DNA from: Fistularia commersonii
Taxonomy: Eukaryota; Chordata; Actinopteri; Syngnathiformes; Fistulariidae
Reading direction: 5' to 3'
Assembly: GCA_037954325.1 (NCBI GenBank)
Contig: JBBMNZ010000003.1
Location: 5,841,965-5,905,964, forward strand
DNA: 64,000 nt
Below, in pieces: positions 36,001 to 45,677 of this stretch. Made by a program: the position numbers and the translations under genes. The stretch's first letter is position 1; each line of letters starts with the position of its first letter. A model generated the notes under the pieces. It saw only the letters and a list, made by a program, of their open reading frames with translations, ran no database searches and had not been told where the DNA came from.

Positions 36001-37391
36001 TCCATGCCGGTGACAGACACCATTATGTTGGACGTCTCACTTAAGTGCAATATTTAATCATGAAATAATACCTGATTTCACTAATTGTTTGTGGTTTGCC
36101 TAAAAATGTTTTCCCATTGAAACCTGAAGCAGACAAACTATTGTTATACAATCAATATGCCTGTGGAGGTTCTCAGTCATGCAGGTCAGGGTGAATTTTA
36201 TCAAAATCTTCTTGTCGTGGCAATTGGACTTTCTGGACTTTGTACACTTGAAGATGTTTCAGCCGTCGTCCCAGACGCTTCTTCAGATTTAACGGCCTGT
36301 GGGGAGTTTCTCAATATGACTGGCAGGGTTGTGGGCGGGTCTGGGTTAGGATGGCTTGTTATGCAAATGTAGTGGATCGACAGAAGTCGAAGGGGGTTGT
36401 TATGCTAATGAGGGTGTTGTTACAAATTTGGGGGAATTAACCTGGAAACTTCAGAGAATGAGAAACAAAGGGGTGAAACCTGTTGGATCACATGTGAAAG
36501 TAACCAGGCGGGTTTTGTTTGTGGATCTTTCTGGATTTGGGGTTCCATCTGCCATCAGGGGGTGAAATGTCTTCAAGTGAGGAAATTCACATCCAGTTGC
36601 CACGACGAGTAGATTTAGACAAGTATATTATCAATGCAAAACCCATTACAGTTGTAGAGACTTTTTATTTGTGTATCTAAATGTAAATCTTTAAGTACAT
36701 AAAAACATTTGTCAGTGATTAAGGCTTTGCAGTGAATGCAACATTTTCCGTTGATGATACTGTGCAAAATTACCTGTTTGTCCGGGGAGATAGATTGGTT
36801 TATCGCTTTGGACGAATGTCAGTGGGTTAAAGGATCTGACCATGACTTTTCTGAGTTGCCTGGAATAAAATGTGGCACCTTCTACTGTCACCTCCATCGT
36901 GTACACCACCTTCTCCACTTGAGGAGCCTGTGATGACACATTATACATAGCATACGTGTTGTCAAAGATTTTTGTGAGAGTGAAGTGCTTGAATTTATCG
37001 TTCAAGCTTACCTCAAAAATGTTGCAGTAATGAAACGCTGTGTCGGATGTCTGTTTGAGGAGGGTCGTGGTCGTCTCTGGAGTCTTCAAATCAACAGTCA
37101 TAGTCAGAGTCTCGTTGGGCTGCAAGAGGCTTGAGCAGAATTTGGCCTCAGTCCCCGCTTCAATAACTGCAGGGATGGCCACCAAGTACTGTCTACAGTC
37201 AGGAAAACATAAACGCACATTATTGGATTCAGATGAAATTCAAAAATTACGAGGAAAGACACAAAACTATTTAGGCAGCCGTCAGCGTGCGGACGGTAAA
37301 GGCGTACTTACGGCCCGGCCTCTGTCTGGACGACAAACGTCCAGGCCAGGAGGGCGCAAAGGATCCATGACCGAATCTTGAGATGACCCAT
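21274..37391 (-). CDS. a2m: alpha-2-macroglobulin (broad-range protease trap), 36 coding exons
   Basis: The 36 exons (listed in the block entries) join to 4323 nt, 1440 residues plus TGA; human A2M has 1474 residues in 36 exons. All phases agree and every intron has GT/AG borders. Order: signal peptide (1-26), macroglobulin domains, bait region (about 684-728), the ETWIWD motif after the bait, thioester GCGEQ (966-970), thioester domain, and a receptor-binding domain with Lys1413 and Lys1417 in LKPALVKIYDYY. Family role: a secreted protein is cut in its bait by a protease, collapses around it, binds it covalently by the thioester, and exposes the C-terminal domain for LRP1-mediated clearance. 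Odd points: several cysteines that form disulfides in human A2M are missing in matching pairs, and the C terminus ends early. A paralogue such as A2ML or PZP type cannot be excluded by eye. Confidence 0.95.
22249..22285. repeat. perfect 16-bp inverted repeat in a2m intron 31
   Basis: AAACCCTATGCTAACC (22249-22264), a 5-nt loop TTAAT, then GGTTAGCATAGGGTTT (22270-22285). A third, imperfect copy GGTTAGCATGGGGT follows at 22286. Transcribed, it would form a stable hairpin. Confidence 0.9.
23566..23684. repeat. (AAAAT)n pentanucleotide array in a2m intron 29
   Basis: About 120 bp of AAAAT repeats with one interruption near 23587-23596. Confidence 0.95.
24545..24650. repeat. imperfect (AAT)n / AATAACGAT array in a2m intron 27
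   Basis: AATAATAACGAT units grade into (AAT)n and then ATGATAAT units. Confidence 0.9.
24778..24950 (-). mobile_element. Rex3 3' tail in a2m intron 27
   Basis: On the plus strand: CTTTCTTTTCCCTTAAGGGG, TCGCTGTAGTGAATAA, CTAACTCTCTGTATCC and CTTCTTTGGTCTTTC. This is the Rex3 3' end in reverse orientation, strongly 5'-truncated (about 170 bp left), with nothing coding. Confidence 0.8.
26035..27761 (-). other. a2m: a2m exons 20-24: CUB domain and thioester
   Basis: Exons: 27761-27635, 27477-27356, 27283-27232, 26915-26832 and 26211-26035. Exon 21 has VDVSLMAEAVPSPISCGND; exon 22 HNWLLCPN; exon 23 IALPGNVIEGSARASLSVLG. Exon 24 holds MPYGCGEQNLALLAPNIYIL: Cys967 and Gln970 form the internal thioester, fully conserved. 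For exon 23 I chose the acceptor TTGCACACAG (start 26915) over a closer AG, because it gives the family's GQSLTEEIEIALP phase. Confidence 0.95.
28094..29569 (-). other. a2m: a2m exons 16-19: bait region and start of CUB/MG7
   Basis: Exons: 29569-29429, 29342-29255, 29141-29003 and 28319-28094. Exon 16 has HCLPVRHRR (643-650). Exons 17-18 encode the bait, about Cys684 to Arg728, rich in Arg, Met, Phe and Tyr: CLRFRGREYHFGHGLRMY, then SPPMRTSFIQMSMGGG. It ends at VRNFFPETWIWD, the conserved motif after the bait. Exon 19 has VVVPDTITTWESEVFCLSPE and QPFFLEITLPYSIIRGESF. Bait sequences differ widely between species, so this one predicts its own protease spectrum: trypsin-like (five Arg) and chymotrypsin/elastase-like sites. 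Confidence 0.93.
28396..28430. repeat. (CTATAT)n hexanucleotide repeat in a2m intron 18
   Basis: About six CTATAT units just upstream of a2m exon 19 in transcript direction. Confidence 0.9.
29825..31339 (-). other. a2m: a2m exons 12-15: MG5-MG6 region
   Basis: Exons: 31339-31109, 30373-30310, 30230-30085 and 29974-29825. Exon 12 starts VRATLDPDHHHHQVPHFED, with four consecutive histidines at 432-435 and no cysteine at the place of human Cys431. Exon 13 has LSRGIIV, exon 14 PVFQVVAYAVLPSE and FEKCFKNQ, exon 15 PNSLCGVSVIDQSVLIKEPG, all recognisable A2M motifs. Intron 14 (30084-29975, 110 nt) contains (CA)17 on the plus strand right against its acceptor. Confidence 0.93.
29981..30014. repeat. 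(CA)17 microsatellite at the a2m exon 15 acceptor
   Basis: Reads (TG)17 in the a2m direction and ends two bases before the TCTCAG acceptor of the 110-nt intron 14. It takes the place of the polypyrimidine tract. Confidence 0.97.
31570..31682 (+). mobile_element. DANA/mermaid-like SINE fragment in a2m intron 11
   Basis: CTGCGTGAGTTTCCTCCGGG, then TCCGGTTTCCTCCCGCAGTC and AAAGACATGCAGCAGGTTAA: the middle part of the fish SINE in forward orientation. Confidence 0.7.
31698..31872. repeat. (GAATAA)n hexanucleotide array in a2m intron 11
   Basis: About 29 near-perfect copies. It abuts a LINE 3' tail and is probably its expanded terminal repeat. Confidence 0.97.
31873..32150 (-). mobile_element. 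Rex1/L2-type LINE 3' end in a2m intron 11
   Basis: CTTTATTTATCCCGAAGGAA next to the hexamer array, then GTCCAAAGATTTGAAGATTC, CCTGCAGCTGAAGAAAGAGG and TGCCTTTCGCCTGATGAC. These are the 3' UTR and tail of the same LINE group as 38890-40665, in reverse orientation and 5'-truncated. Confidence 0.7.
32669..35314 (-). other. a2m: a2m exons 4-11: MG2-MG4 domains
   Basis: Exons: 35314-35262, 34832-34812 (a 21-nt micro-exon, YKTIEIE), 34342-34177, 34100-34016, 33923-33785, 33278-33161, 33047-32938 and 32830-32669. A 21-nt exon sits at the same place in human A2M. Exon 6 has SLIGQWLN and the VPGRYQI strand; exon 7 opens with VLPKFDIQL; exon 8 has YTFGQPVPG. Exon 8 keeps Cys263 and Cys287 but has Tyr272 where human A2M has Cys278 and Glu281 where it has Cys287. 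Exon 9 has an extra Cys299 (NMMGCATF). Confidence 0.93.
35681..35990. repeat. diverged tandem duplication in a2m intron 3
   Basis: Two copies of a unit of about 130 bp (35681-35811 and 35860-35990) share TCACAATATCTC, TTGATGTC, AATCAACTCC, AAGGAG and CTTGTGCAAAG in the same order, offset by 179 bp. Function unknown. Confidence 0.8.
36150..36640. mobile_element. foldback element, possibly Penelope-like, in a2m intron 3
   Basis: Two inverted arms of about 55 bp: 36200-36262 (reverse complement contains GAAACATCTTCAAGTGTACA and TTGCCACGACAAGAAGATTT) and 36564-36625 (GAAATGTCTTCAAGTGAGGA and TTGCCACGACGAGTAGATTT). The left arm also has CTGAAGAAGCGTC...GGCTGAAAC on the minus strand, which I associate from memory with terminal repeats of Penelope-like elements. 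No reverse transcriptase or GIY-YIG frame is left. Confidence 0.5.
36774..37391 (-). other. a2m: a2m exons 1-3: signal peptide and first MG domain
   Basis: Exon 1 coding part 37391-37312: MGHLKIRSW followed by a hydrophobic core and QTEAG, a typical signal peptide. Exon 2 37192-37012 begins QYLVAIPAVIEAGTEAKFC; Cys46 and Cys83 match the first human disulfide. Exon 3 36927-36774 contains LTFVQSDKPIYLPGQT, the conserved FVQTDK.IYKPGQT motif at the start of MG2. The 37012-36927 intron is only 84 nt. Confidence 0.95.
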
Positions 37392-37425
37392 GGCTGACTC
37401 TGATGAGCTGCAGATTCAGGATCTG

Positions 37426-37432
37426 TTAAATA
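37426..37432 (-). promoter_or_regulatory. a2m: TATA-like box of a2m
   Basis: TATTTAA on the minus strand within GGCTATTTAACAG, 35 bp upstream of the a2m ATG (37391). If used, it leaves a very short 5' UTR, so the true start could lie somewhat differently. A TATA box suits a strongly expressed liver gene. Confidence 0.6.
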
Positions 37433-38889
37433 GCCGCTGGAACGGCACCGCCCCCGGTTCACTCCCCACGTAACACCCACTCGCACACACCCAGTGTCTC
37501 GGACACACTACATGCAGGCTGACCTCTCATTCAACCCTCTTCTATGAGTCAATTGTTTGTAGACATCGCATGGTTTAAGGCTGATCAAGTGAAAAATAAT
37601 AGAGAAATAGGTTTTATATTTGCTCGCAATCTTAGGTTGAAATGAAATGCCTTTTCTAATGAGCTTTTTAAACGTGCATGTTTCGCAACAGCAGTTCTCT
37701 TCGTGCAGGATTCACTAAATGGAATGAAAGTTTTTTAAGCTGACAGGTGATTAATGCATTGACTAAAAACACATATGTCTTATTACTTATTTGGATTTGT
37801 TTTAATATTCAGTTGTGGAATAGTTAAGTTCAACCTACACTTGAAAGCCATGTACACTCTCTTTTATGAATTATTGTGGTAGAAGTGGTTTGGGCTTTGA
37901 GCAATAGGTTTATGCCGTGTTCCCTCTCCCTCATTTTCTGAAAAATGCCTATTCAGGATTTGAAAAAAAAAAAATCAAATTTTTTCCTTCTTCTAATTCT
38001 TCTGAATTAGCTAGATGACTCTTGCCCTATTGTGAGCAATGTTTTCAAATGAAAAATAAAAAAAATGAGGTGACGACTTTCCAAAATGCTGTATTTTGGC
38101 ATTTGAATCACTACGCCACAAAAATTTGACAAAAGCTTGACCTTTGTTTGTTGAAAAATTGCTGAATTAACACATGTTCTTTGAGTCATTTAGAGCTACT
38201 TCTGCAACACTGCCCTTTACCCAGCGTGGGATGTTTGGTTTTGCCATGCAAACCAAAGTTCTTTACTATTAGAGTTCCCAGTAAACCTCTGTTAACTGAT
38301 AAACTGCTCAAACACTGGTGATAGATTACTACATACAAAGGATAACATTTATCGTTCAATGCAAAGTGTAAAACATTACAGTAGAGGCTCAATGCAAACA
38401 GAGCATTAAAAAGTTCATTGTGATAAACCACATTTGTGCATTACCAAACACGTGGGTTGTCCTACCCTCGCTGCAACCTTTTCACCTGCACTTTTATCAA
38501 AATGAGAGGGATGCCATTGGAATGTAGTATTTTCACAATCCTTCCAATTTCTCAGTAATTGTGCGTAAGATAAGACCAAATTTTCAAAACCTCCCCCTTT
38601 TTAGGTAAAGGCAGCTCTCTTTTAAGTTTGTCATTATTAGAATACTCAACAACTACATGTTAAATACAGTGGAAGTTTTCATTATGTTACCACTACAGAG
38701 ACCCAGGACATAGGTCAACAGCTATTTGTATAACCCCACCAGGTTTCTGTAAATGCTTTAAGAGGGTCATCGTGATAAACTTTGGAGAGAAAGCAAAACA
38801 GGATTTTCACTGCAAATTATGATTTGAAAAAAATCATAAAAAATCAAAAAATCATAAAAATCAAAAAATCAAAAATCAACCTTTCAATC
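37433..38889. other. a2m upstream region, no gene recognised
   Basis: The first 100 bp is GC-rich (CCGCCCCCGG near 37447) and would be the proximal a2m promoter. The rest is AT-rich and non-coding. Confidence 0.6.
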
Positions 38890-40665
38890 ACACCCCACAT
38901 TCAAGATTTAAGATTCAAAGTGTTAATTGTCAGATGCCGTGTGGAAATGTGTTTCCCTGTACAATGAAATTCTTACTTGGTGGTCATTTAGATATGTATT
39001 GGCAATAAATAGGTAGTGTCAACGTTATTATAAATATTAATGTTGCAGTGTTGGCAGTGCAAGTAAAACACTGAGTGCAGCTTGCTGTGCAACTCACAAA
39101 GTGCAGATGAAAGGATGAATTAAGTGCGAATGGCAGTAGTTACATGCGCAGTGCAGCATGTAAAGTGCAGAAAAAGAAGAATAAGTGTAAGCTGTTAAGG
39201 AATCTGATGGCGGTTCGGGTAGAACGGGTTCATTAGACGTGTCGTTCGACATTTCTCACTCCTGTACCCCAGGCCTGAGGGTAGGAGTGTGACCGGTCCA
39301 TCCTGAGGCTGGGCGTAGTCCTTGGGGATGGAGGCAGCTCGCCTGTGGACTCCGCGGTGGTAGAGTCTCTGCAGGAAGTGGCGTTCTAGTGTCTTTACCA
39401 CTCGCTGCAGGCGTCTGCGGTCCAGAGCATCGGTGCTGCTCCACCACTCAGTGATCAGGTTGCTCTCAACAAAGCAGCTGTAGAAGTTACTGATGATTGT
39501 AGCCTGTTGCGCCTCTGCCGGTGATGCATCCTATCACTGCCATCTCATCTGCAAACTTCAGTTAATTGTAGCCCTTTGGGCGTCCCTCACCAGCCTGCGT
39601 GAGGTCAATCAGAACATGAATGAAAAAACAATTATTCTGTTCATGTTATACAAGTGTATTGCTTTTCAATTATGATTGGTTCGACCATCCAAGTGTGTGA
39701 GTTTGTGGGTTATGACCGTGTTGAATGCGCAGCTGTAATCCACAAAGAGGATCCTGATTTAGGTGTCTTGTCTTTCAAGGTGGGAGAGGCAGTAGAGGCG
39801 GCTATGGCATCTGAAGTGGTCCTGTTGGGCCAGTTTGCAAATTGCAGAGGTTAAGGGTCTTCAGAATGTTGTTCTGAATGTGGGCCGGCACCCCTCTTTC
39901 AAAACACTTCTAAATGATTGGAATGAGTGCTACTGGCCTGTGGTCATTCGGACAGGTGGGACAGCTTTTCTTGCGGAAAGGGACGACGGTTGTGCTCTTG
40001 AAGCAGGTGGGGATGGCGCTCTGGCGGAGGGAGAGGTTGAATATGTTGGTGAGAACATCGGTCAGCTCATTGGCACAAGCTCTGAGGATGTTGTCCGGTC
40101 CGGCTGAGCTTTCTCAGCCCTCGGTGTACCTGGTTTGATGATACTGTTGGGAGAGAGGTCCCATCGTGTGTGTGACTCACCTTCGTGTTGTGCCTGTGGT
40201 ACTGGAAGTGGGCGTAGAAGATATTGTCGATGCTGGTGGTGGACTTGTAGTCCGTGATGTGCCACCGCAGACCTCGCCACACCCGCCCAGGGTCAGCGGT
40301 GGAGTAGAAGCCAATCCAGCTTCTCTCTGTACTGCCTCTTGGCTGTTCTGTTGGCTTTCTTCAGTCCGCACTTCGCAGCTTTGTGCTACTTCGCATTGTT
40401 GGACTAAGATGCATGAGAGCGGGCACGAAGCATGTGGCGTACCCGACTGTACAGTCATGGTTTCTGGTTAGGGAACTTCCTGACTTCCTGGGTGTTCTCG
40501 TCCCGGGTGAGAATGCTCACATGCCGGTGGTAATGAAAATGGTGCACATGAAAATATAATGAGAAATGGGTCAGAACCACTGGGATCAATCGACATGAGA
40601 TTCTCTAAAGAATCTTTTTGACGATGCAGTTTATCGACACCAAATAAATTCATATATCATTTAAC
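38890..40665 (-). mobile_element. Rex1/L2-type LINE remnant (reverse transcriptase part and 3' end)
   Basis: On the minus strand, in broken frames: WRGLRWHITDYKSTTSIDN, then GPDNILRACANELTDVLTN, then FNLSLRQSAIPTCFKSTTVV, then CPNDHRPVALIPIIRKCFER. These match the linker and RT domains of fish Rex1/Babar-type LINEs. The 3' UTR (39060-39480) and tail (38890-39000, TACAATGAAATTCTTACTT) follow. Frameshifts, stops and a missing RT core make it dead. Confidence 0.8.
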
Positions 40666-41149
40666 AGATTATTCAATGGATAAACTGAGCAGCATGAATA
40701 ATTTCGAAATACTTTTACCCCTGAGCATTGATGTGAACATCCCATGTTTACTCATTCTGCTTTGATACTTACAACATTTATGCTTGTGCCACTACTCCAA
40801 AATCTAACAGTCAGCAAATGAGCAGAATATGAAAAGATCGAAACCGACATGTATCATGTAGATATTTGAGAATAGATGCATACTTGTTATGTTTCCATAT
40901 GATGATTAAGAATTATAATAATGGTCTCTGTTTACTTGGATTGCTACCCTTCAGACCAGGGGTGGGGATTTTTTTTTTGGCTGGCAGGCCACATTTATAA
41001 TTACATTTTTATGCGCAGGCCAACTAGGTATCCTGTATATTGAAAAAATTTAAAATTGCAATTTAAATATTTACATTTTTTGGCATTTTATTTCACTTTT
41101 AAAATCATTAATGATCATATGATTGTATTGACATTATTTTGTATGTAAT

Positions 41150-41915
41150 GCAGCCTCAGGGAGGCACTGGCCGGTGTCTCCCTGAGCCGGTCCCAAGTCC
41201 AGATAAATCCAGAGGGTTTCGTCAGGAAGGACATCTGGCATAAAACTTTTGCCAAAACCAAACATGGGAATCGACCATAATTACCAGATCATACAGATCT
41301 GTCGAGGCCGGGGTTAACAGAAAATCTATTGGTGCCGATGACCTACAGGGTGCCATTGGAAACTTGGCAATGTAGGTCAAACAAGGAGAGGACCAAAACA
41401 AGGAGAGGACTTGTTTGACCTAACAATGTAGGTCAAACAAGGAGAGGAGGAAGGCGAGTTCGGAAGCAGAGACAGAAATGGAAAAGCAAGAGTCTGGGTC
41501 TGAGAGTTGGGACTTTGAATATTGGGACTATGACAGGAAAAGGTAGAGAGTTGGAAAGAGGGAAAGTCGATATAATGTGTGTTCAGGAGACCAGGTGGAA
41601 AGGTAGTAAGGCCAGAAGCTTAGGAGCAGGCACTAAGTTGTACTATTATTGTACTGACAAGAAGAGAATTGCACTTGAATTGCACTTTTGATAAGTTGCT
41701 TTGGATAAAAGCGTCTGCCAAATGACTGTAATGTAATGTAATGTAAGAGAAATGGAGTTGGAGTTATCTTGAAGGAGGAGTTTGTTAAGAATGTTCTGGA
41801 GGTGAAAAGAATGTCAGATAGACTTATAAGTCTGATATTGGAAATTGAAGGTGTGAGGCTCAATGTTATTAGTAGGCTATGCCCCGCCGAAAGAAGAAAA
41901 GGAAGACATTATTTT
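41150..41915 (+). mobile_element. internally deleted Rex3 nested in the hAT-like element
   Basis: It starts with the Rex3 5' UTR (GTCAGGAAGGACATCTGGCA), continues into the endonuclease N-terminus (VGTLNIGTMTGKGRE, then ILCVQETRWKGSKARSLGAG, then RNGVGVILKEEFVKNVLEVK), and at about 41880 jumps to the Rex3 3' terminus GCCGAAAGAAGAAAAGGAAG. So both element ends are present while most of the endonuclease and the whole RT are missing. Target-site duplication ATTTTGTATGTAAT at 41136-41149 and 41916-41929. Confidence 0.85.
41669..41744 (+). mobile_element. 76-bp L2/SINE 3' tail nested inside Rex3
   Basis: TTGCTTTGGATAAAAGCGTC, then TGCCAAATGAC and (TGTAA)n: the well-known L2-type 3' tail used by several fish SINEs. 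AAGAGAA at 41662-41668 and 41745-41751 is the target-site duplication; removing it with one copy restores the Rex3 endonuclease reading order. Confidence 0.85.
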
Positions 41916-42249
41916 ATTTTGTATGTAATTATCCATACAAAATCGAAAAAAGGGAAAAAATAAGGAATTTCTAAATTGGATATTTACTGAAAATACTTAT
42001 TAAAATATTCGACGAAAATAGTTTGGCGGACCGGAAGTGGCCATAAAATGCCCAGGTCTGCTTTAGACAATAAATATTTTGTCCAGAAGATGACGCTGCA
42101 ATACTATTTCTTTTTGCCTTCTCAAGCCTGTCTGCAGTAAAATTATGGTTGCCATGTCCAAGGTTTTCGGGAATTATTTTGAACCCTTGTAACTCTCTTA
42201 CTCTCTATTTAGCTACCTAGCAAATTGCACAAGATATTTTGCTGATTTT

Positions 42250-42954
42250 GAATCTGTAATCTGGCAACCGTAGAGGAGGCGGAACACCTGAGCAGGACTC
42301 ACACAAGCGGTCACCGCCGGCGTTAAACGGTTCCTTACAAAGTAAGTAGTTCGCACAGATTTATTTATTTATTGTTTTATTTTTTCATGTGCAATTGTGT
42401 TTATTTTTAGTAAGGTTTAAAAATGTGAAGAAGTAGCTGCTGTAGTTCCAGGACTTGTTAACTTACCTAACCACGCCTGCGTCAAATCAGTGAATTGGAA
42501 GCTAATATGTCAATTTTTTATGTTGCGAAAGTCAAGACTTTCTTCAAGACCCCACCTTATCTGAATTTAAATGTTTAAGTTGATAATTTCCTTTCCTTTA
42601 AGTGATTCAATCATCGTATTATCTGCGCTGTCGATAAACTGTCTAAAATGATATTGAAATAATGTAGCTAATTGCAATGAATAGTAATAAGTCCTTGTTC
42701 TACTATCAGGCAACAATTCTTTATTAAAATATACACGTATCTTCAAACATTTAACTGTTGTGCCTGTTTGGACAAAATATTTTATATATATATGAATACA
42801 TTGTTGGCTGTGCAGAATGTATTTTATAATGTCAATTTGTTCATGACTTGAATAACGCTTTCAACTTGTATGTATATTTTTCATTGTGCAATCAAACAAA
42901 TTGTAATTTCTTACAAGGTTGGCATGTGGAAGCAGCCCAGCCCCATCTTAAAGG
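42250..42954 (+). other. candidate 5' exons of an unknown plus-strand transcript
   Basis: A CpG-containing block ends at a strong donor CAAA/GTAAGT (exon end 42341). A second block, 42918-42954, lies between acceptor TTTCTTACAAG and donor GTAAAT and has an ATG opening MWKQPSPILKG. I found no following exon and do not recognise the peptide. Confidence 0.2.
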
Positions 42955-44113
42955 GTAAATAAAATAGGAAGCTGAATTAAAAACCTAATTCAAGAATATT
43001 AGGATAGAAAAACAAAATCTGAACAAGAATTTCAGACACTGATATCAGAATAAGAGAGATACAGTCTTCCACTGAGCACTATGACTGGGACTGTTGAAAA
43101 TTTAACTGAGACCTGAATTTATTTCTTTCACTCTTTTATTGCCATATTTCTTACTTATTTCAATCAAAAAGGGAGATCCCTCTCTGCTCAGCTCCAGTTA
43201 TTCTATTCAGGAAAAAATCTAGTTAGTTATATTCATCCCGTACGATTTCGTACACATTTCGTTCAATTTGTTAACATATCATTTACAAGTATGTTTTTTT
43301 TTAAATACTTAAGCCAGCCCACTCTTTGGCTCTACTTTATTGCACTCACTTGAGCACGATAAACAAACAGGAAGGTCCTCGTTCCCTGGAAAAATCCAAG
43401 GCAATTATTGGACAACCGTGAATCTTTGCAACCTAATAGTGCGTTCGTGTTCTTTTCAAGCTTTTAAACTAATAGGTGATTGATTGCTAATTACCGGTGA
43501 CAGAGTCCCCCGGAGAGCACAGAGCCCTCCTCTTTTCCACATTGTAAAAGGTGCCATAAGTTTTAAACAGTCAACTCTGCTGCTGGTCCGAGCAGCTCAA
43601 TAATCTCCCGGACGTTTGAATAATCATCGTGTCTTTTCCCAATAAAGAAGGAGGAGCCCCAGAACAGCAGAGTGCAGATACCTGATATAACCTTGGATCC
43701 AGTGTAGCTGATGAAGCCTTTGGTAGCCTTAAAGATCCAAAATTTATTAGAGTGGATTTTGTTTTAGACAACGTCATGAACCATTGGCAGTTGAGCTGAA
43801 ATCTGCAAACCCGATATGAAAAAAAAAAAAAAAAAAATCCAGTACAAAAGTACTCTTTCATTCTATCGACCTTTGTGTGAGTCAAAACATACGATTGATA
43901 ACAATCGCTGTGCAATGACAGGAGTTTCTCTTAATGGCACTCCTATTGATGTGAACCATTTGGATAGGGATCACACCTCCGCCTCAACAACAAAAGCATA
44001 AACAATGAGCGTTATCGATGACAATGTGTTTATTTTTTTTTCATGGACGGATCAATTGACGTCTCGGTTTTTGTCTCGGAAATCCATCCCCTCAATCTGC
44101 TCTCTGTTACAGG

Positions 44114-44121
44114 ATATAAAA
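44114..44121 (+). promoter_or_regulatory. candidate TATA box
   Basis: ATATAAAAG sits about 65 bp before ATGGAG/GTAGGG (44185-44196). The spacing would suit a first exon with a tiny coding part, but no downstream exon is evident. Confidence 0.2.
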
Positions 44122-45569
44122 GTAGGGCAACGGGGACGATGCTGCATGGAGCTGCTGTCTCTGAAAAGGAAAAAAGGCTGTCACAATGGAGGTAGGGCAA
44201 TTTTTCTGAGCTGCCAAGTTGTTTTGTATGGTATTACCGACTATCTGCAGTTTATGGAACATGGCCTATGTGATAGTTTGGTCAGAACCAATTTTTAACA
44301 GGTTTATATGAATATAATCTATTTATAGGGCTGTAAATCTGAAATGAGAAATGCAAAAGTAAGACCTACGTATACCACATTTTTCAAACCAATGCCATCA
44401 GTAAACTTTGAAATGCTGTACATTAATAATGTTATTTTGTAAAAAAATGCCAAGACCCGGTCAATGTATAAACCAGTTCTAATGTTCTTGTTTTTTGTCA
44501 AAAATGTACTCAAATTATGATTTCAAAACCATGGTACAAACAATAACATTTTTAGTTTTCCTTGACACTCGATTGAAAATCCATAAATTCTCTTGTGTGT
44601 ATTGAAAATATTACAAACAACAGACAAATAAATTGTCTCTAAAGAAGAATTGCAATAGAAAACTGAAGCACTGGATGGAGATTATATTCTTTCTTTATGG
44701 AACTTATAGTATCAGTGTACCGTAGCAGGAGCCGCGAATTGTCTCTACCTAGCTCATAGTCTTACTGTATCCTTAATCCAATAATACTCATGGTCAAGGT
44801 TTGTGTTAGTAACCTTGCTGTTGCACATTACACTGCATCTGTTATTGTATTGGTTGTGAGTCATGTGAAGGGACAATAGAAGAACCTGCAAAGTAAATGT
44901 TAAGACATGAAGATAAACCAGGCAAATAGAGAAATGGGAGCTTTGTTAACAGTTGATTATTTGGGGGCAAATAGTTAAAAAGTTCAATCTAATCTTTTAT
45001 ATAATAATATAGCAAAATTTCAGTACCATATCTAAAGGTGAAGTTTTGTGTATAGTTATAATTAAAAAGCATAGTTGGGACTAGATTTCTGCTAATTTTC
45101 AAAATGACGAACCAACTGGTATTTCCTCTTGAGAACAACAATCTCATATTACATTTTGCATCAACTTATACAAGTATTCTCAATTGAGATCTCTATTTGC
45201 TGTACAATGCAGAAATGGTAGAATATTTTCAGTGACCGTCAAAGTTTTTGCTGGTTTGATGTACTTACACGAGTTCCGATGCGAGCCATATCAAATATTT
45301 CTGCACCAGTTATTTTGTTATTGAAAGTGGACACTATAGATTCAGATACTTAATCAAGGCCAACAGGAGGTTGAAAATACATCCATTTCGGTCTTTATGG
45401 ACATTTAGACATCTTAAATAAGGTCTGAAAGACCACCAATTGCTTCTCTGGGACAAATAGTGATTTTTTGTTTCTCATTCTGATTCTTAAATATGCCCTC
45501 TTGGATTTAAAACCAAACAAAAGGTCAACAAAATTTGGGGATTTTAGGGAAATTTCTTTAGACAACTTG

Positions 45570-45677
<108 letters not shown>

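Larger units (their letters stand above)
40957..42060. mobile_element. hAT-like non-autonomous element with nested insertions
   Basis: Ends CAGGGGTGGGGATTTT and, inverted, CAGACCTGGGCATTTT form imperfect terminal inverted repeats; inner GGCAGGCCACATTT and GGACCGGAAGTGGCC are typical of fish hAT MITEs. It is flanked by 8-bp duplications CTTCAGAC (40949-40956) and CTTTAGAC (42061-42068), one mismatch. Without the Rex3 insert and its duplication it would be only about 320 bp, with no transposase. Confidence 0.7.

Noticed and set aside
39835..40471. Plus-strand frames of 90-100 codons
   Set aside because: Antisense to the LINE reverse-transcriptase remnant.
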